The notes below the pieces were generated by a model. It saw only the letters and a list, made by a program, of their open reading frames with translations, did no database searches and was not told the origin of the DNA. The translations under genes were made by a program, and so were the position numbers. From contig NZ_FRBL01000007.1 of the NCBI RefSeq assembly GCF_900142605.1, positions 124,001-188,000 on the forward strand: a stretch of DNA of 64,000 nucleotides. Direction: 5' to 3'. This stretch comes from Chitinophaga jiangningensis. GTDB lineage: Bacteria; Bacteroidota; Bacteroidia; Chitinophagales; Chitinophagaceae. This document shows positions 34,976-43,384 of this stretch, in pieces (the first letter of the stretch is position 1; each line of letters opens with the position of its first letter).

Positions 34976-35347
34976 TTACGGAAGCTGCAACCTCACATCT
35001 ACATAAATCACCTCAGGCAGGTAACCAAACACGTATTCGGTTACTTCGCACAACCACATTTCCTGTTGCACCGACTCGCCTTTAAAACGCTTCATCAGAT
35101 AATTACCACCGCCAACAGAATCTTTTAAGTTTTCTATCAGCTTTATTTCATCAGCCCCATCAAATGGCTGATCACTAATATCGAGATAACAGGCGTTGGT
35201 GTTACCGCTTACCTTATCCAGCATAGTATCAGCACCCAGTACCATCTGCAGGGCGTCAATATCTGCCGGGTCCCACCCCGGAATATCAATATACCACTTA
35301 CTTTCCGGCGTTTTGTAAAATTTAAAAGTACCTCTCATATGCATCAT
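34976..35347 (-). CDS. Small conserved-looking hypothetical protein
   Basis: 123 residues, soluble, mixed alpha/beta, no signal peptide. Not recognised. It reads MRGTFKFYKTPESKWYIDIP early, then GNTNACYLDISDQPFDGADEI, and a CEVTEYVFGYLPEVIYVDV end. The Trp/Asp-rich strand pattern and coding bias look like a real gene, and it is flanked by two terminators. The start could be any of the Met codons at 35347, 35344 or 35338; the last directly precedes the structured part. No functional clue from neighbours (DUF4293 protein and uvrA). Confidence 0.7.
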   Translation of the reverse strand: MMHMRGTFKFYKTPESKWYIDIPGWDPADIDALQMVLGADTMLDKVSGNTNACYLDISDQPFDGADEIKLIENLKDSVGGGNYLMKRFKGESVQQEMWLCEVTEYVFGYLPEVIYVDVRLQLP

Positions 35348-35430
35348 TTTTTGGGGATGGAATGTAACAAAAAATCAATTATCACCAGCACAATCTGCGA
35401 CTCACAAAACAGGTGTAAGTGCACATAAAT

Positions 35431-35459
35431 AAGGCTGCTCCATTTATCAGAGCAGCCTT
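35431..35459 (-). terminator. Hairpin downstream of uvrA
   Basis: A 10-bp perfect stem AAGGCTGCTC/GAGCAGCCTT with a 9-base loop, 25 bases after the uvrA stop codon. Reading leftwards it is followed by ATTTATG, a weak U-tract; reading rightwards it is followed by T-rich sequence. Confidence 0.6.
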
Positions 35460-35484
35460 ATAATTTTTATTTTTTAGGGAGATG

Positions 35485-38301
35485 TCAGAGGTATTGTCCG
35501 GTGTAACTTTCCTTGACTTTCTTAAGTCCGTCCGGCACACCTGCATACAGCAGTTTACCGCCACCGGCACCGCCTTCAGGTCCCAGGTCGATTAACCAGT
35601 CGGCGCTTTTGATTACATCCAGGTTGTGTTCAATTACCAGCACAGTATGTCCCTGCTCTATTAATGCATTGAAAGAAGCCAGCAATTTCTTGATATCATG
35701 AAAATGCAGACCAGTGGTTGGCTCATCGAAGATGAACAGGATATGCCCCTGCGCCTTTCCTTTACCCAGGAACGATGCCAGTTTCACACGTTGTGCTTCC
35801 CCACCGGACAGCGTATCACTGCTTTGTCCGAGCTTCACATAACCGAGGCCTACATCGCTCAGCGGGCGGATTTTATTACATACGTCTTTCTCATCTTTGA
35901 AGAACTCCAGTGCTTCATCCACACCGAGTTCCAGCACCTCATAGATGTTTTTGCCTTTGTAGGTTACTTCCAGCACTTCGTCCTTAAAGCGTTTACCATT
36001 ACAGCTTTCGCAGGTAAGGTGCACATCTGCCAGGAACTGCATTTCCACTACTACTTCACCTTCACCTTTACAGGCATCACAACGGCCTCCGTCTACGTTA
36101 AATGAGAAGTGTTTAGGTTGGAATCCACGCATTTTGCTGAGCGGCTGCTTTGCAAACAGGTCGCGGATTTCATCGTACGCTTTGATGTAGGTTACCGGGT
36201 TGGAGCGGGAGGATTTACCGATTGGGTTTTGATCCACCATTTCAATCTGTGTGATATCATCAATGGCACCAGTGATAGCCCTGTGATTACCTACACGTTC
36301 AGCGAATTCCCCTTTCAGTTTCATCAGTGCAGGATAAAGGATTTGCTTTACCAGCGTGGTTTTCCCGGAGCCGCTCACCCCGCTTACTACGGTGAGCACC
36401 TGTAACGGAAAATCAACCGTAACATTTTTAAGGTTATGCTGCCGTGCTCCTTCTACGGCAATCGCCTTCTTCCATTTGCGGACTTTTACCGGCGGATCGA
36501 TGGTGAGTGTACCGTTGAGATAGCGGCCGGTAAGGCTTTTCGGGTCTTCGAGTATTTCAGGGTAGGTACCTGCAAAAATCACTTCCCCACCGAGATGTGA
36601 TGCCAGCGGCCCCATATCTATGATATAGTCGGCCTCCTGCATCATCAGATCGTCGTGCTCCACCACTACCACTGTATTACCCAGGTCGCGCAGTTCCTTG
36701 AGTACACCAATGAGGCGGTGTGTATCGCGGGCGTGCAAACCTATGCTCGGTTCATCCAGGATATACATGGAGTTGGTGAGATTACTGCCGAGTGAGCGGG
36801 TGAGTTGTATACGCTGACTTTCTCCACCGGAGAGGGTATTGGCCACCCTGTTGAGGGTAAGGTATCCGAGGCCTACGTCCAGTAATGTTTTGAGTCGATG
36901 GTAAATTTCAATGAGTATACGTTTTGCAATTTGCTGATCAAATTCGCTCAGTTCGAGCGCATTGAACCAGTTGCTCAGATCGGAAACCGGCATATCTACC
37001 AGTTCCGCGATATTTTTCCCTCCAATCCTGATGTAGAGTGCTTCTTTCCGAAGTCGGCCACCGCCACAGTCAGGGCAGGTGGTGCGGCCACGGTAGCGGG
37101 ACTGAAGCACACGGTATTGCACCTTATACAGGTTTTGTTCTACCATTTTAAAGAACTCGTTCAGCCCGTAGAAGTGTTCGTTACCGGTCCAGAGGAGGTT
37201 GTATTGTTCGTCTGTGAGGTCGGCAATGGGCTTATGCACCGGGAATCCGAATTTGCGGGATGCCTTGATCAGTGCTTCTTTGTATTCGCCCATTTTTTCA
37301 CCGCGCCATGGTGCAATGGCATTTTCGTATACGCTTAACCGTTTGTCGGGTATAACGAGGTCCGCATCAATACCGAGCACTTGCCCAAACCCTTCACAGG
37401 TAGGACATGCGCCGTAAGGGTTATTGAAGGAGAAGAGGTTGGGCACTGGTTCTTCGAACTGCATACCATCCAGTTCAAAGCGGTTGGAGAAGTGCCTGAT
37501 TTCTTTTCCATCTACTTCCACGAAGCTATCACCTTCACTTTCGTAAAACTGTGTTTGTACGCTATCGGCTATACGATGTTTATCATCTTCATCGAATGTT
37601 TTTACTACGAGGCGGTCGATCAGCACCCATGCATCTTTAGGCACGGCTACTTTCTTAGCTTCCAGCAGTTCTTCGATACGTAGCAGGCCGTTGCCTTCGC
37701 CGCCGGGTACGTACAGGCGGGAGAAACCTTTCTGCATGAGGATATTGAGCTCTTCTTTCACGTCGCGCTTGGCGTGGCGGCGGAAAGGTACGAGCAGTAA
37801 TACTTTGGCGCCGGCCGGTAGTTTACTGATAAAGTCCACTACATCGCTCACTTCATTCTTTTTCACTTCCTGACCGGAGATGGGCGAATAGGTTTTACCT
37901 ACGCGACCAAAAAAGAGGCGGAGGTAGTCGTATATCTCGGTCATGGAGCCTACGGTGGAGCGTGGCGTTCGGGTAATTACTTTCTGTTCGATAGCGATGG
38001 CCGGGCAGATACCTTTGATGTAATCTACATCCGGCTTGTTCATACGCATGAGGAATTGCCTGGCGTAGGAGCTCAGACTTTCCGCGTAGCGGCGCTGCCC
38101 TTCGGCGTAGAGGGTATCCATGGTCAGGGAAGATTTTCCTGACCCGGAAACTCCGGTTACTACAACGAGTTTGTTACGGGGAATGGATACACTGACATTT
38201 TTAAGGTTGTGTACCCGGGCGCCTTTTATGAATATGCTGTCCTGAGGGCTAACTTCCTGAGGAACCGCTGTTTTTGCCTGTTTTTTTACTTTTGTTCCCA
38301 T
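35485..38301 (-). CDS. uvrA: UvrABC excinuclease subunit A
   Basis: 938 residues, the normal length. Damage-recognition ATPase of nucleotide excision repair. Two ABC modules are visible: Walker A GVSGSGKSSL (about 50) and GVSGSGKTTL (about 645), signatures LSGGESQRIQL and LSGGEAQRVKL. Zinc-binding cysteines occur in CPTCEGFGQ, CPDCGGGR, CDACKGEGEV and CESCNGKRF. The C-terminus ends YTGQYL, as in many UvrA proteins. It is transcribed alone, from a box at 38309-38316, and has no uvrB next to it. Confidence 0.98.
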   Translation of the reverse strand: MGTKVKKQAKTAVPQEVSPQDSIFIKGARVHNLKNVSVSIPRNKLVVVTGVSGSGKSSLTMDTLYAEGQRRYAESLSSYARQFLMRMNKPDVDYIKGICPAIAIEQKVITRTPRSTVGSMTEIYDYLRLFFGRVGKTYSPISGQEVKKNEVSDVVDFISKLPAGAKVLLLVPFRRHAKRDVKEELNILMQKGFSRLYVPGGEGNGLLRIEELLEAKKVAVPKDAWVLIDRLVVKTFDEDDKHRIADSVQTQFYESEGDSFVEVDGKEIRHFSNRFELDGMQFEEPVPNLFSFNNPYGACPTCEGFGQVLGIDADLVIPDKRLSVYENAIAPWRGEKMGEYKEALIKASRKFGFPVHKPIADLTDEQYNLLWTGNEHFYGLNEFFKMVEQNLYKVQYRVLQSRYRGRTTCPDCGGGRLRKEALYIRIGGKNIAELVDMPVSDLSNWFNALELSEFDQQIAKRILIEIYHRLKTLLDVGLGYLTLNRVANTLSGGESQRIQLTRSLGSNLTNSMYILDEPSIGLHARDTHRLIGVLKELRDLGNTVVVVEHDDLMMQEADYIIDMGPLASHLGGEVIFAGTYPEILEDPKSLTGRYLNGTLTIDPPVKVRKWKKAIAVEGARQHNLKNVTVDFPLQVLTVVSGVSGSGKTTLVKQILYPALMKLKGEFAERVGNHRAITGAIDDITQIEMVDQNPIGKSSRSNPVTYIKAYDEIRDLFAKQPLSKMRGFQPKHFSFNVDGGRCDACKGEGEVVVEMQFLADVHLTCESCNGKRFKDEVLEVTYKGKNIYEVLELGVDEALEFFKDEKDVCNKIRPLSDVGLGYVKLGQSSDTLSGGEAQRVKLASFLGKGKAQGHILFIFDEPTTGLHFHDIKKLLASFNALIEQGHTVLVIEHNLDVIKSADWLIDLGPEGGAGGGKLLYAGVPDGLKKVKESYTGQYL

Positions 38302-38308
38302 TACAGAA

Positions 38309-38316
38309 CAAATTTA
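38309..38316 (-). promoter_or_regulatory. -7 promoter box for uvrA
   Basis: TAAATTTG on the minus strand, exact TAnnTTTG, 7 bases before the uvrA ATG. As with mlaE this predicts an almost leaderless mRNA. Confidence 0.4.
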
Positions 38317-38445
38317 AGGTAAAAGATGTTACTAAAGTAATTAGCATTTTACTAATTCCTGCGATGCAGAATCCTGATAATTTCGGCGCCCTCCAAACCG
38401 CCCTGAGAGAGCTATTGCAGTGATATTGAGGGGATTTTTTTATTA

Positions 38446-38476
38446 TTTGTTTTATTGAACTATTCTATTATATTTG
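38446..38476 (+). promoter_or_regulatory. Consensus Bacteroidota promoter for the ECF sigma gene
   Basis: TTTG (38446-38449), a 19-base spacer and TATATTTG (38469-38476): a full match to the -33/-7 consensus, the best in the window. It implies a leader of nearly 150 bases before the sigma-factor ATG at 38631. In the 329-base gap 38302-38630 I see this promoter, the uvrA box and no gene. Confidence 0.75.
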
Positions 38477-38630
38477 CATAGGACTTGATATATTCTCGTA
38501 CCGGCTTCATTAAACTTTCAACCTAAAACTGCACACTATCGCATAAACTCTACTTAACAAAAATTACAACAACCAAGAGGCTGTAAAGTCCAGATTATCA
38601 TTTTACTAACCCGTCTAGTTGTAGAAGTTT

Positions 38631-39212
38631 ATGCAAATAATGTACAAATTGTGCGACGAGCAATTGATTACCCTTTTTAAGAAAGGCCACTCTTCGGCTT
38701 TGGAAGAACTGGTGCACCGTCATAAGGATAAAGTGTATACTTCCATCCTCTTGCTGGTAAAGGATCAATTCCTTGCAGAAGACATTTTCCAGGATACTTT
38801 CATCAAGATTATTGATACTATTCGCGCAGAACGTTACACAGAGAAGGGGAAATTTCTTCCCTGGGCCATGCGTATTGCACATAACCTCTGCGTAGATCAT
38901 TTCAGAAAGATCAAGCGGACGCCCATGATCAAAACGGGCGACGATAAAGATATTTTCGACGTGCTGGGCTTCAGCGACAGCTGTGCTGAAGAGAAGCTCA
39001 TCACCCGCCAGAGCCACGACCGTGTTAGGCGCATGCTGGATATGCTTCCTGAAGAACAAAGGGAAGTAATCATCCTTCGCCATTATGCGGAGCTGAGCTT
39101 TAAAGAGATCGCAGATCTTACCCAGGTTAGCATCAATACCGCCCTTGGTCGTATGCGGTATGGGCTGATCAATCTCCGTAAAATGATGACGGAGAAGCAA
39201 ATTTGTCTATGA
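38631..39212 (+). CDS. ECF-type RNA polymerase sigma factor
   Basis: 193 residues. Sigma region 2 spans about 15-95 (DIFQDTFIKIIDTIR, then KFLPWAMRIAHNLCVDHFRK), and region 4 about 130-185 (LPEEQREVIILRHYAELSFKEIADLTQVS, NTALGRMRYGLINLRK). The second Met (codon 4, MYKLCDEQL) could be the true start. There is no FecR-like or other anti-sigma gene next to it, so it is an orphan ECF factor of the type widespread in Bacteroidota. The long leader and consensus promoter suggest housekeeping transcription with post-transcriptional control. It ends in a terminator and a paired-hairpin element. Confidence 0.93.
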   Translation: MQIMYKLCDEQLITLFKKGHSSALEELVHRHKDKVYTSILLLVKDQFLAEDIFQDTFIKIIDTIRAERYTEKGKFLPWAMRIAHNLCVDHFRKIKRTPMIKTGDDKDIFDVLGFSDSCAEEKLITRQSHDRVRRMLDMLPEEQREVIILRHYAELSFKEIADLTQVSINTALGRMRYGLINLRKMMTEKQICL

Positions 39213-39237
39213 ACGACCCTTTTTTTGCTTGCCATCA

Positions 39238-39277
39238 ACGGGCGGCCGGATGTAATGTCCGACCGCTCGTTCTTTTT
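39238..39277 (+). terminator. Terminator after the sigma factor gene
   Basis: A 13-bp stem (ACGGGCGGCCGGA with its partner TCCGACCGCTCGT, one mismatch and one G-T pair) with loop TGTAATG and TCTTTTT directly after it. Confidence 0.75.
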
Positions 39278-39288
39278 ATATCCCTCCC

Positions 39289-39364
39289 CGGAGGAGCCTC
39301 AGAGCCTGCGGCCCTGAGGCTCCTCCGAATTGCGTGTCACCGAAGGTGACACGCAATTCGGAGG
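39289..39364. repeat. Paired-hairpin element 2 (W-stem-W'-stem-W)
   Basis: Hairpin 1 pairs 39289-39306 with 39310-39327 (18 bp, one mismatch, loop TGC). Hairpin 2 pairs 39322-39341 with 39345-39364 (20 bp, perfect, loop GAA). Boundary word CGGAGG occurs at the left end and right end, with CCTCCG in the middle, shared by both hairpins. It lies between the convergent sigma and thiolase genes, beyond the sigma terminator. Confidence 0.85.
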
Positions 39365-39374
39365 ATTAGTTGTA

Positions 39375-40571
39375 TTACAATCTCTCAAAAATAATGGCCG
39401 CTCCCTGCCCCACTCCAATACACATGGTAGCCAGCCCATAACGTACTTCCGGGCGGCGCTGCATTTCATGCAGCAGCGTACTGCTGATACGTGCGCCACT
39501 GGCGCCCAGCGGGTGCCCGATCGCTATTGATCCACCATTTACATTTACTATTTCATCATGGAGATGTAAATCCCGCATGCAGGCGAGGGTTTGTGATGCA
39601 AAGGCCTCATTCAGCTCCGCCAGCCCCAGGTCCGCCACGGTGATCCCTGCACGCTGCAGTGCTTTCTGGGTAGCTGGTACCGGGCCAACGCCCATGATAG
39701 AAGGATCTACCCCGGCAACCCCCATGGATACCACCCTGGCAATGGGTTGAAGGCCAAAGTTCTTCAGCGCCTGCTCAGATACCACCAGTAAGGCAGCCGC
39801 ACCATCGTTAATACCGGAGGAATTACCTGCCGTAACAGTGCCGTCCTTTGCAAATGCAGGCTTAAGGGCGAACAACTTGTCCAGCGAGGTCTCCCTGGGG
39901 TGCTCGTCTTTAGTGAACAATGCCACCCCTTCCTTTTGCGCTACCTGCAGCGGCACTATTTCTCTCTCCCATTTATTAGCATCCAATGCAGCCTTGTACC
40001 TACGCTGACTCCCCAGGGCAAATATATCCTGGTCCTCCCGGCTGATATTCCACTGCCGGGCCACATTCTCTGCGGTTTCACCCATAGAAAACGGATAGTA
40101 CATATTCGCCAGTTGCTTGTTAACAAAGCGCCAGCCGAGCGTAGTATCGTAAATCTCCGGCTTGCGGTGAAAGGCCGCATCTCCCTTTGGCATTACAAAA
40201 GGGGCCCGCGTCATACTTTCGACGCCGCCGGCAATAAAAACATCCCCATCTCCACACATTACCCCCCTGGCCGCATCCATGATGGCTTGTAAGCTGCTGG
40301 CACATAAGCGGTTTACAGTGGTACCGGCTACGGTAACCGGTAAGCCGGCCAGCAGGGCCGACATACGTGCCACATTACGATTGTCTTCCCCGGCCTGGTT
40401 AGCAGCACCGGCAATTACGTCCTCTATAGCGGCAGGATCTAAACCAGGATTTCTCGTCAGTAAAGCTTTGATCACGTGGGCAAACATATCATCCGGGCGG
40501 GTATTGCTCAATGCGCCACCATAGCGCCCTACAGGCGTACGTACCGCATCAACGATATAGGCTGACTGCAT
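39375..40571 (-). CDS. Acetyl-CoA C-acyltransferase (thiolase)
   Basis: 398 residues, full thiolase fold. Catalytic C90 lies in NRLCASSLQAI; the second active-site blocks are GHPLGASGARI (His) and CIGVGQGAA (Cys) near the C-terminus. NEAFASQ is also present. Sequence order is that of degradative thiolases (FadA/PcaF type), but biosynthetic acetoacetyl-CoA thiolase cannot be excluded. No other beta-oxidation gene is adjacent. A possible promoter box TAAGTTTG lies at 40664-40671. The stop is 10 bases from paired-hairpin element 2. Confidence 0.93.
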   Translation of the reverse strand: MQSAYIVDAVRTPVGRYGGALSNTRPDDMFAHVIKALLTRNPGLDPAAIEDVIAGAANQAGEDNRNVARMSALLAGLPVTVAGTTVNRLCASSLQAIMDAARGVMCGDGDVFIAGGVESMTRAPFVMPKGDAAFHRKPEIYDTTLGWRFVNKQLANMYYPFSMGETAENVARQWNISREDQDIFALGSQRRYKAALDANKWEREIVPLQVAQKEGVALFTKDEHPRETSLDKLFALKPAFAKDGTVTAGNSSGINDGAAALLVVSEQALKNFGLQPIARVVSMGVAGVDPSIMGVGPVPATQKALQRAGITVADLGLAELNEAFASQTLACMRDLHLHDEIVNVNGGSIAIGHPLGASGARISSTLLHEMQRRPEVRYGLATMCIGVGQGAAIIFERL

Positions 40572-40663
40572 GTTGATAAAACTGTTTGTTTTGGTAAGAT
40601 AAAATGTAATGCTGCAAGTAAACTATTTCCCCCAACATCGCCAATAAAACCTGGCAAACGGGC

Positions 40664-40671
40664 CAAACTTA
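40664..40671 (-). promoter_or_regulatory. Candidate -7 box for the thiolase gene
   Basis: TAAGTTTG on the minus strand, an exact TAnnTTTG match, about 92 bases before the thiolase ATG. The -33 region is not clear. Confidence 0.35.
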
Positions 40672-40722
40672 ACAGACCCAACCATTTACACCGCATTAAC
40701 GTTAACTGTCATTGAATTTAAG

Positions 40723-40730
40723 TACCTTTG
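40723..40730 (+). promoter_or_regulatory. -7 promoter box for rlmN
   Basis: TACCTTTG, exact TAnnTTTG, 53 bases before the rlmN ATG. The leader contains a short hairpin CTGCC-GTAA-GGCAG at 40745-40758. Between this box and the thiolase box the sequence is non-coding and divergent. Confidence 0.5.
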
Positions 40731-40783
40731 CAGATACTTTCCGACTGCCGTAAGGCAGCCAATTGCTTATTTAAAGGTCAATA

Positions 40784-41827
40784 ATGAAGTCTGACAAGAA
40801 GAACATCCGGCACTTTAGCTTGCCACAATTACAGGAATATTTTAGCGCAATAGGTGAAAAAGCCTTCCGTGCAAAACAAGTGTACGAATGGCTGTGGCTG
40901 CGTCATGCCACCACTTTTGACGCTATGACTAATATCTCCAAAGATTTACGTCAGAAACTGGAAGAAAATTTCGTACTGCCTGCCGTTCAGGTAGACGCTA
41001 CCCAGCACAGTAACGACGGAACGATTAAAAGTCGTTTCAAACTGCATGATAATCACCTCGTTGAAGGCGTACTCATCCCTACCGATTCCAGGCAAACCGC
41101 CTGTGTTTCATCCCAGGTAGGTTGCAGCCTCAGCTGTAAATTCTGTGCTACCGGCTATATGGCCCGTAAACGTAACCTCGATTACGACGAAATCTACGAC
41201 GAGGTAGCCCTGATTAATCAGCAAGCCATGGAGTCCTATGGCAAGAAACTCAGTAACATCGTATTCATGGGCATGGGCGAACCCCTGCTCAACTATAAAA
41301 ACGTATTGCAGGCCATCGAGAAAATTACTTCTCCGGATGGACTGGGCATGTCGCCCAAAAGAATAACCGTTTCCACTGCCGGCGTAGCTAAAATGATCCG
41401 TCAGCTGGGAGATGATAAAGTGCGCTTTAATCTCGCCCTTTCCCTGCACGCGGCCAACGACAAGAAACGCAGTGAAATCATGCCTATCAACGACACTAAC
41501 AGTCTGAAAGAGCTGATCGATGCACTGAACTACTTCTACAAGGCCACCGGTAATGAGATCTCATTTGAATACATCCTCTTCGATAACTTCAATGATAGTA
41601 AGGAAGATGCGGATGAGCTGATCAAAATTTACCGCCAGGTACCCGCTGACCTGGTAAACATCATCGAATACAATCCTATTGATAATGCAACATTCCGCAA
41701 GCCTGACGCCCTCAAAGCGGAGCAGTTCATGGAATACCTCGCAAAAAACCGGGTGAATGCCAGGTTACGTCGTAGTCGTGGTAAAGACATCGATGCGGCC
41801 TGCGGACAACTGGCTAACAAAGGATAA
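40784..41827 (+). CDS. rlmN: Dual-specificity 23S rRNA/tRNA adenine C2-methyltransferase
   Basis: 347 residues. Radical-SAM enzyme that methylates A2503 of 23S rRNA and A37 of some tRNAs. The cluster motif CxxxCxxC is C114-SLS-C118-KF-C121, preceded by SSQVGC and followed by ATGYMARKR. The SAM-binding GMGEP block (FMGMGEPLLNYKNV) and the C-terminal catalytic Cys C340 (DAACGQLA) are in place. It is the first of three plus-strand RNA-modification genes (rlmN and two pseudouridine synthases), with gaps of 59 and 13 bases. Confidence 0.97.
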   Translation: MKSDKKNIRHFSLPQLQEYFSAIGEKAFRAKQVYEWLWLRHATTFDAMTNISKDLRQKLEENFVLPAVQVDATQHSNDGTIKSRFKLHDNHLVEGVLIPTDSRQTACVSSQVGCSLSCKFCATGYMARKRNLDYDEIYDEVALINQQAMESYGKKLSNIVFMGMGEPLLNYKNVLQAIEKITSPDGLGMSPKRITVSTAGVAKMIRQLGDDKVRFNLALSLHAANDKKRSEIMPINDTNSLKELIDALNYFYKATGNEISFEYILFDNFNDSKEDADELIKIYRQVPADLVNIIEYNPIDNATFRKPDALKAEQFMEYLAKNRVNARLRRSRGKDIDAACGQLANKG

Positions 41828-41886
41828 TATTCAACACTCAATGCAATCAAGCCGGCCATCCTGATGGCCTCAATCAATACATATTT

Positions 41887-43371
41887 ATGAAGAAAAAATT
41901 ACCTGCTAGTAAAGGGTTCTCTCCTTTCAAAGAAAACAAATCCGGCAAATCAGAAAAACCGGCAGCAGGCAACCGCAACCGCCCTTCCTTCGATGGTGAA
42001 AGGCCTGGAAGAGCATCTGCAAACGATGATACACGCAAGCGCAGCTTCGGCAAACCGGAAGATGGCGACGCCCCATTCCGTAAACGTGCTGCCGGCAAAG
42101 ATGCGCAGGATGATAAACCAGCGTTTCGTAAACGCACTTTTACTAAAGACGGTCAGGACGAAAAACCTGCATTCCGCAAGCGTACTTTTACCAAAGATGG
42201 CCAGGATGAGAAGCCTGCATTCCGTGGTAAACGTCCATTCAACAAAGACGACCAGGACGAGAAGCCTGCATTCCGCGGTAAACGTCCATTCAACAAAGAT
42301 GATCAGGAGGAGAAGCCTGCATTCCGCGGTAAACGTCCATTCAACAAAGATGGCCAGGATGAAAAGCCTGCATTCCGCGGTAAACGTACCTTCGAATCTG
42401 ATAAACCAGGTCGAAAAAAGCCTGATAACTATAAGTCATCCAGCGAAAGCAGCTTCCACGGCGATTTTGAAAACGACAAATCCGCCAGGGAAACGCCAAG
42501 TGGCTTTAACCGCAAGAAATTCTTTGATCGTACCAACGATCGTTTTACGGATAAGCACGAACGTCGCAGAAAGCCGGTAAAAAGAGGTGAAAGTGCTGCT
42601 GCTCCTGTATTTAAGAAGGAAGCGAAGGAGAAAAAAGAAAGCATTTTCGGCCCTGGTGAAATGCCGCTGAATAAATTCATTGCCCATTCCGGCCTCTGCT
42701 CACGCAGAAAAGCAGTTGACTATATCCGCGAAGGTAAAGTAACGGTTAACGGAGAAGTGGTGAAAGAACCAGCTACCAAAGTAACTGCGAAAGACAACGT
42801 AGCACTGCTGGATAAGAAACTCACTATCCAGAAAAACCTGGTGTATATCCTGCTGAATAAACCCAAAGGTTATATCACCACAACTGATGATCCCGAAGGT
42901 CGCAGAACCGTAATGGACCTCATCGAAGATGCTGTGGAAGAGGAAAGAGTATATCCTGTAGGCCGACTGGACCGCAATACTTCCGGTTTGCTGCTGCTCA
43001 CCAACGATGGTGAACTGGCACAGAAACTGGCGCATCCAAAACATAACATCAAAAAAATATACCAGGTAGAACTGGACAAACCACTTACCAAAGCGGATTC
43101 TGAAAAGATCGTTGCCGGTTTGACGCTGGAAGATGGTGTTGCATTTGTAGATGCACTGGGTTACATCGACCCTAAAGATAAAAAGCAGGTAGGTATCGAA
43201 ATCCACAGCGGTAAAAACCGTATCGTGCGTCGTATTTTCGAGCACCTGGAGTATAACGTGGAAAAGCTGGATCGTGTGATGTATGCGGGTTTGACCAAGA
43301 AAAACCTGAACCGTGGCCAATGGCGATTCCTGACTGAGAAAGAAGTTATCCTGCTGAAACATTTCAAATAA
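41887..43371 (+). CDS. Pseudouridine synthase, RsuA/RluB/RluE family, with repetitive N-terminal extension
   Basis: 494 residues, about twice the catalytic unit. Residues 1-255 are a charged, low-complexity extension that contains six tandem 16-17 residue repeats (75-171). An S4 RNA-binding domain follows (258-305, LNKFIAHSGLCSRRKAVDYI), then the synthase domain with catalytic D362 in VGRLDRNTSGLLLLTNDGEL. It most likely modifies 23S rRNA (RluB type), though the exact uridine cannot be told. The extension resembles other basic, disordered RNA-binding tails seen in Bacteroidota RluB-like proteins. Lies between rlmN and the next synthase gene and is probably cotranscribed. Confidence 0.93.
   Translation: MKKKLPASKGFSPFKENKSGKSEKPAAGNRNRPSFDGERPGRASANDDTRKRSFGKPEDGDAPFRKRAAGKDAQDDKPAFRKRTFTKDGQDEKPAFRKRTFTKDGQDEKPAFRGKRPFNKDDQDEKPAFRGKRPFNKDDQEEKPAFRGKRPFNKDGQDEKPAFRGKRTFESDKPGRKKPDNYKSSSESSFHGDFENDKSARETPSGFNRKKFFDRTNDRFTDKHERRRKPVKRGESAAAPVFKKEAKEKKESIFGPGEMPLNKFIAHSGLCSRRKAVDYIREGKVTVNGEVVKEPATKVTAKDNVALLDKKLTIQKNLVYILLNKPKGYITTTDDPEGRRTVMDLIEDAVEEERVYPVGRLDRNTSGLLLLTNDGELAQKLAHPKHNIKKIYQVELDKPLTKADSEKIVAGLTLEDGVAFVDALGYIDPKDKKQVGIEIHSGKNRIVRRIFEHLEYNVEKLDRVMYAGLTKKNLNRGQWRFLTEKEVILLKHFK
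42109..42399 (+). repeat. Six in-frame tandem repeats of 48-51 bp within the RluB-like gene
   Basis: Coding repeats with consensus DEKPAFRGKRPFNKDDQ. The first two units are 16 residues (RKRTFTKDGQ form), the next three are 17 with an added Gly (RGKRPFNKD), and the last is incomplete. DNA identity between units 3, 4 and 5 is very high, so recent expansion by slippage or recombination is likely. Confidence 0.9.
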
Positions 43372-43384
43372 CTGGCTGGCACAG

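Noticed and set aside
42109..42399. Tandem repeats as a CRISPR-like array
   Set aside because: Units are head-to-tail and in frame with a protein, with no spacers and no cas genes.
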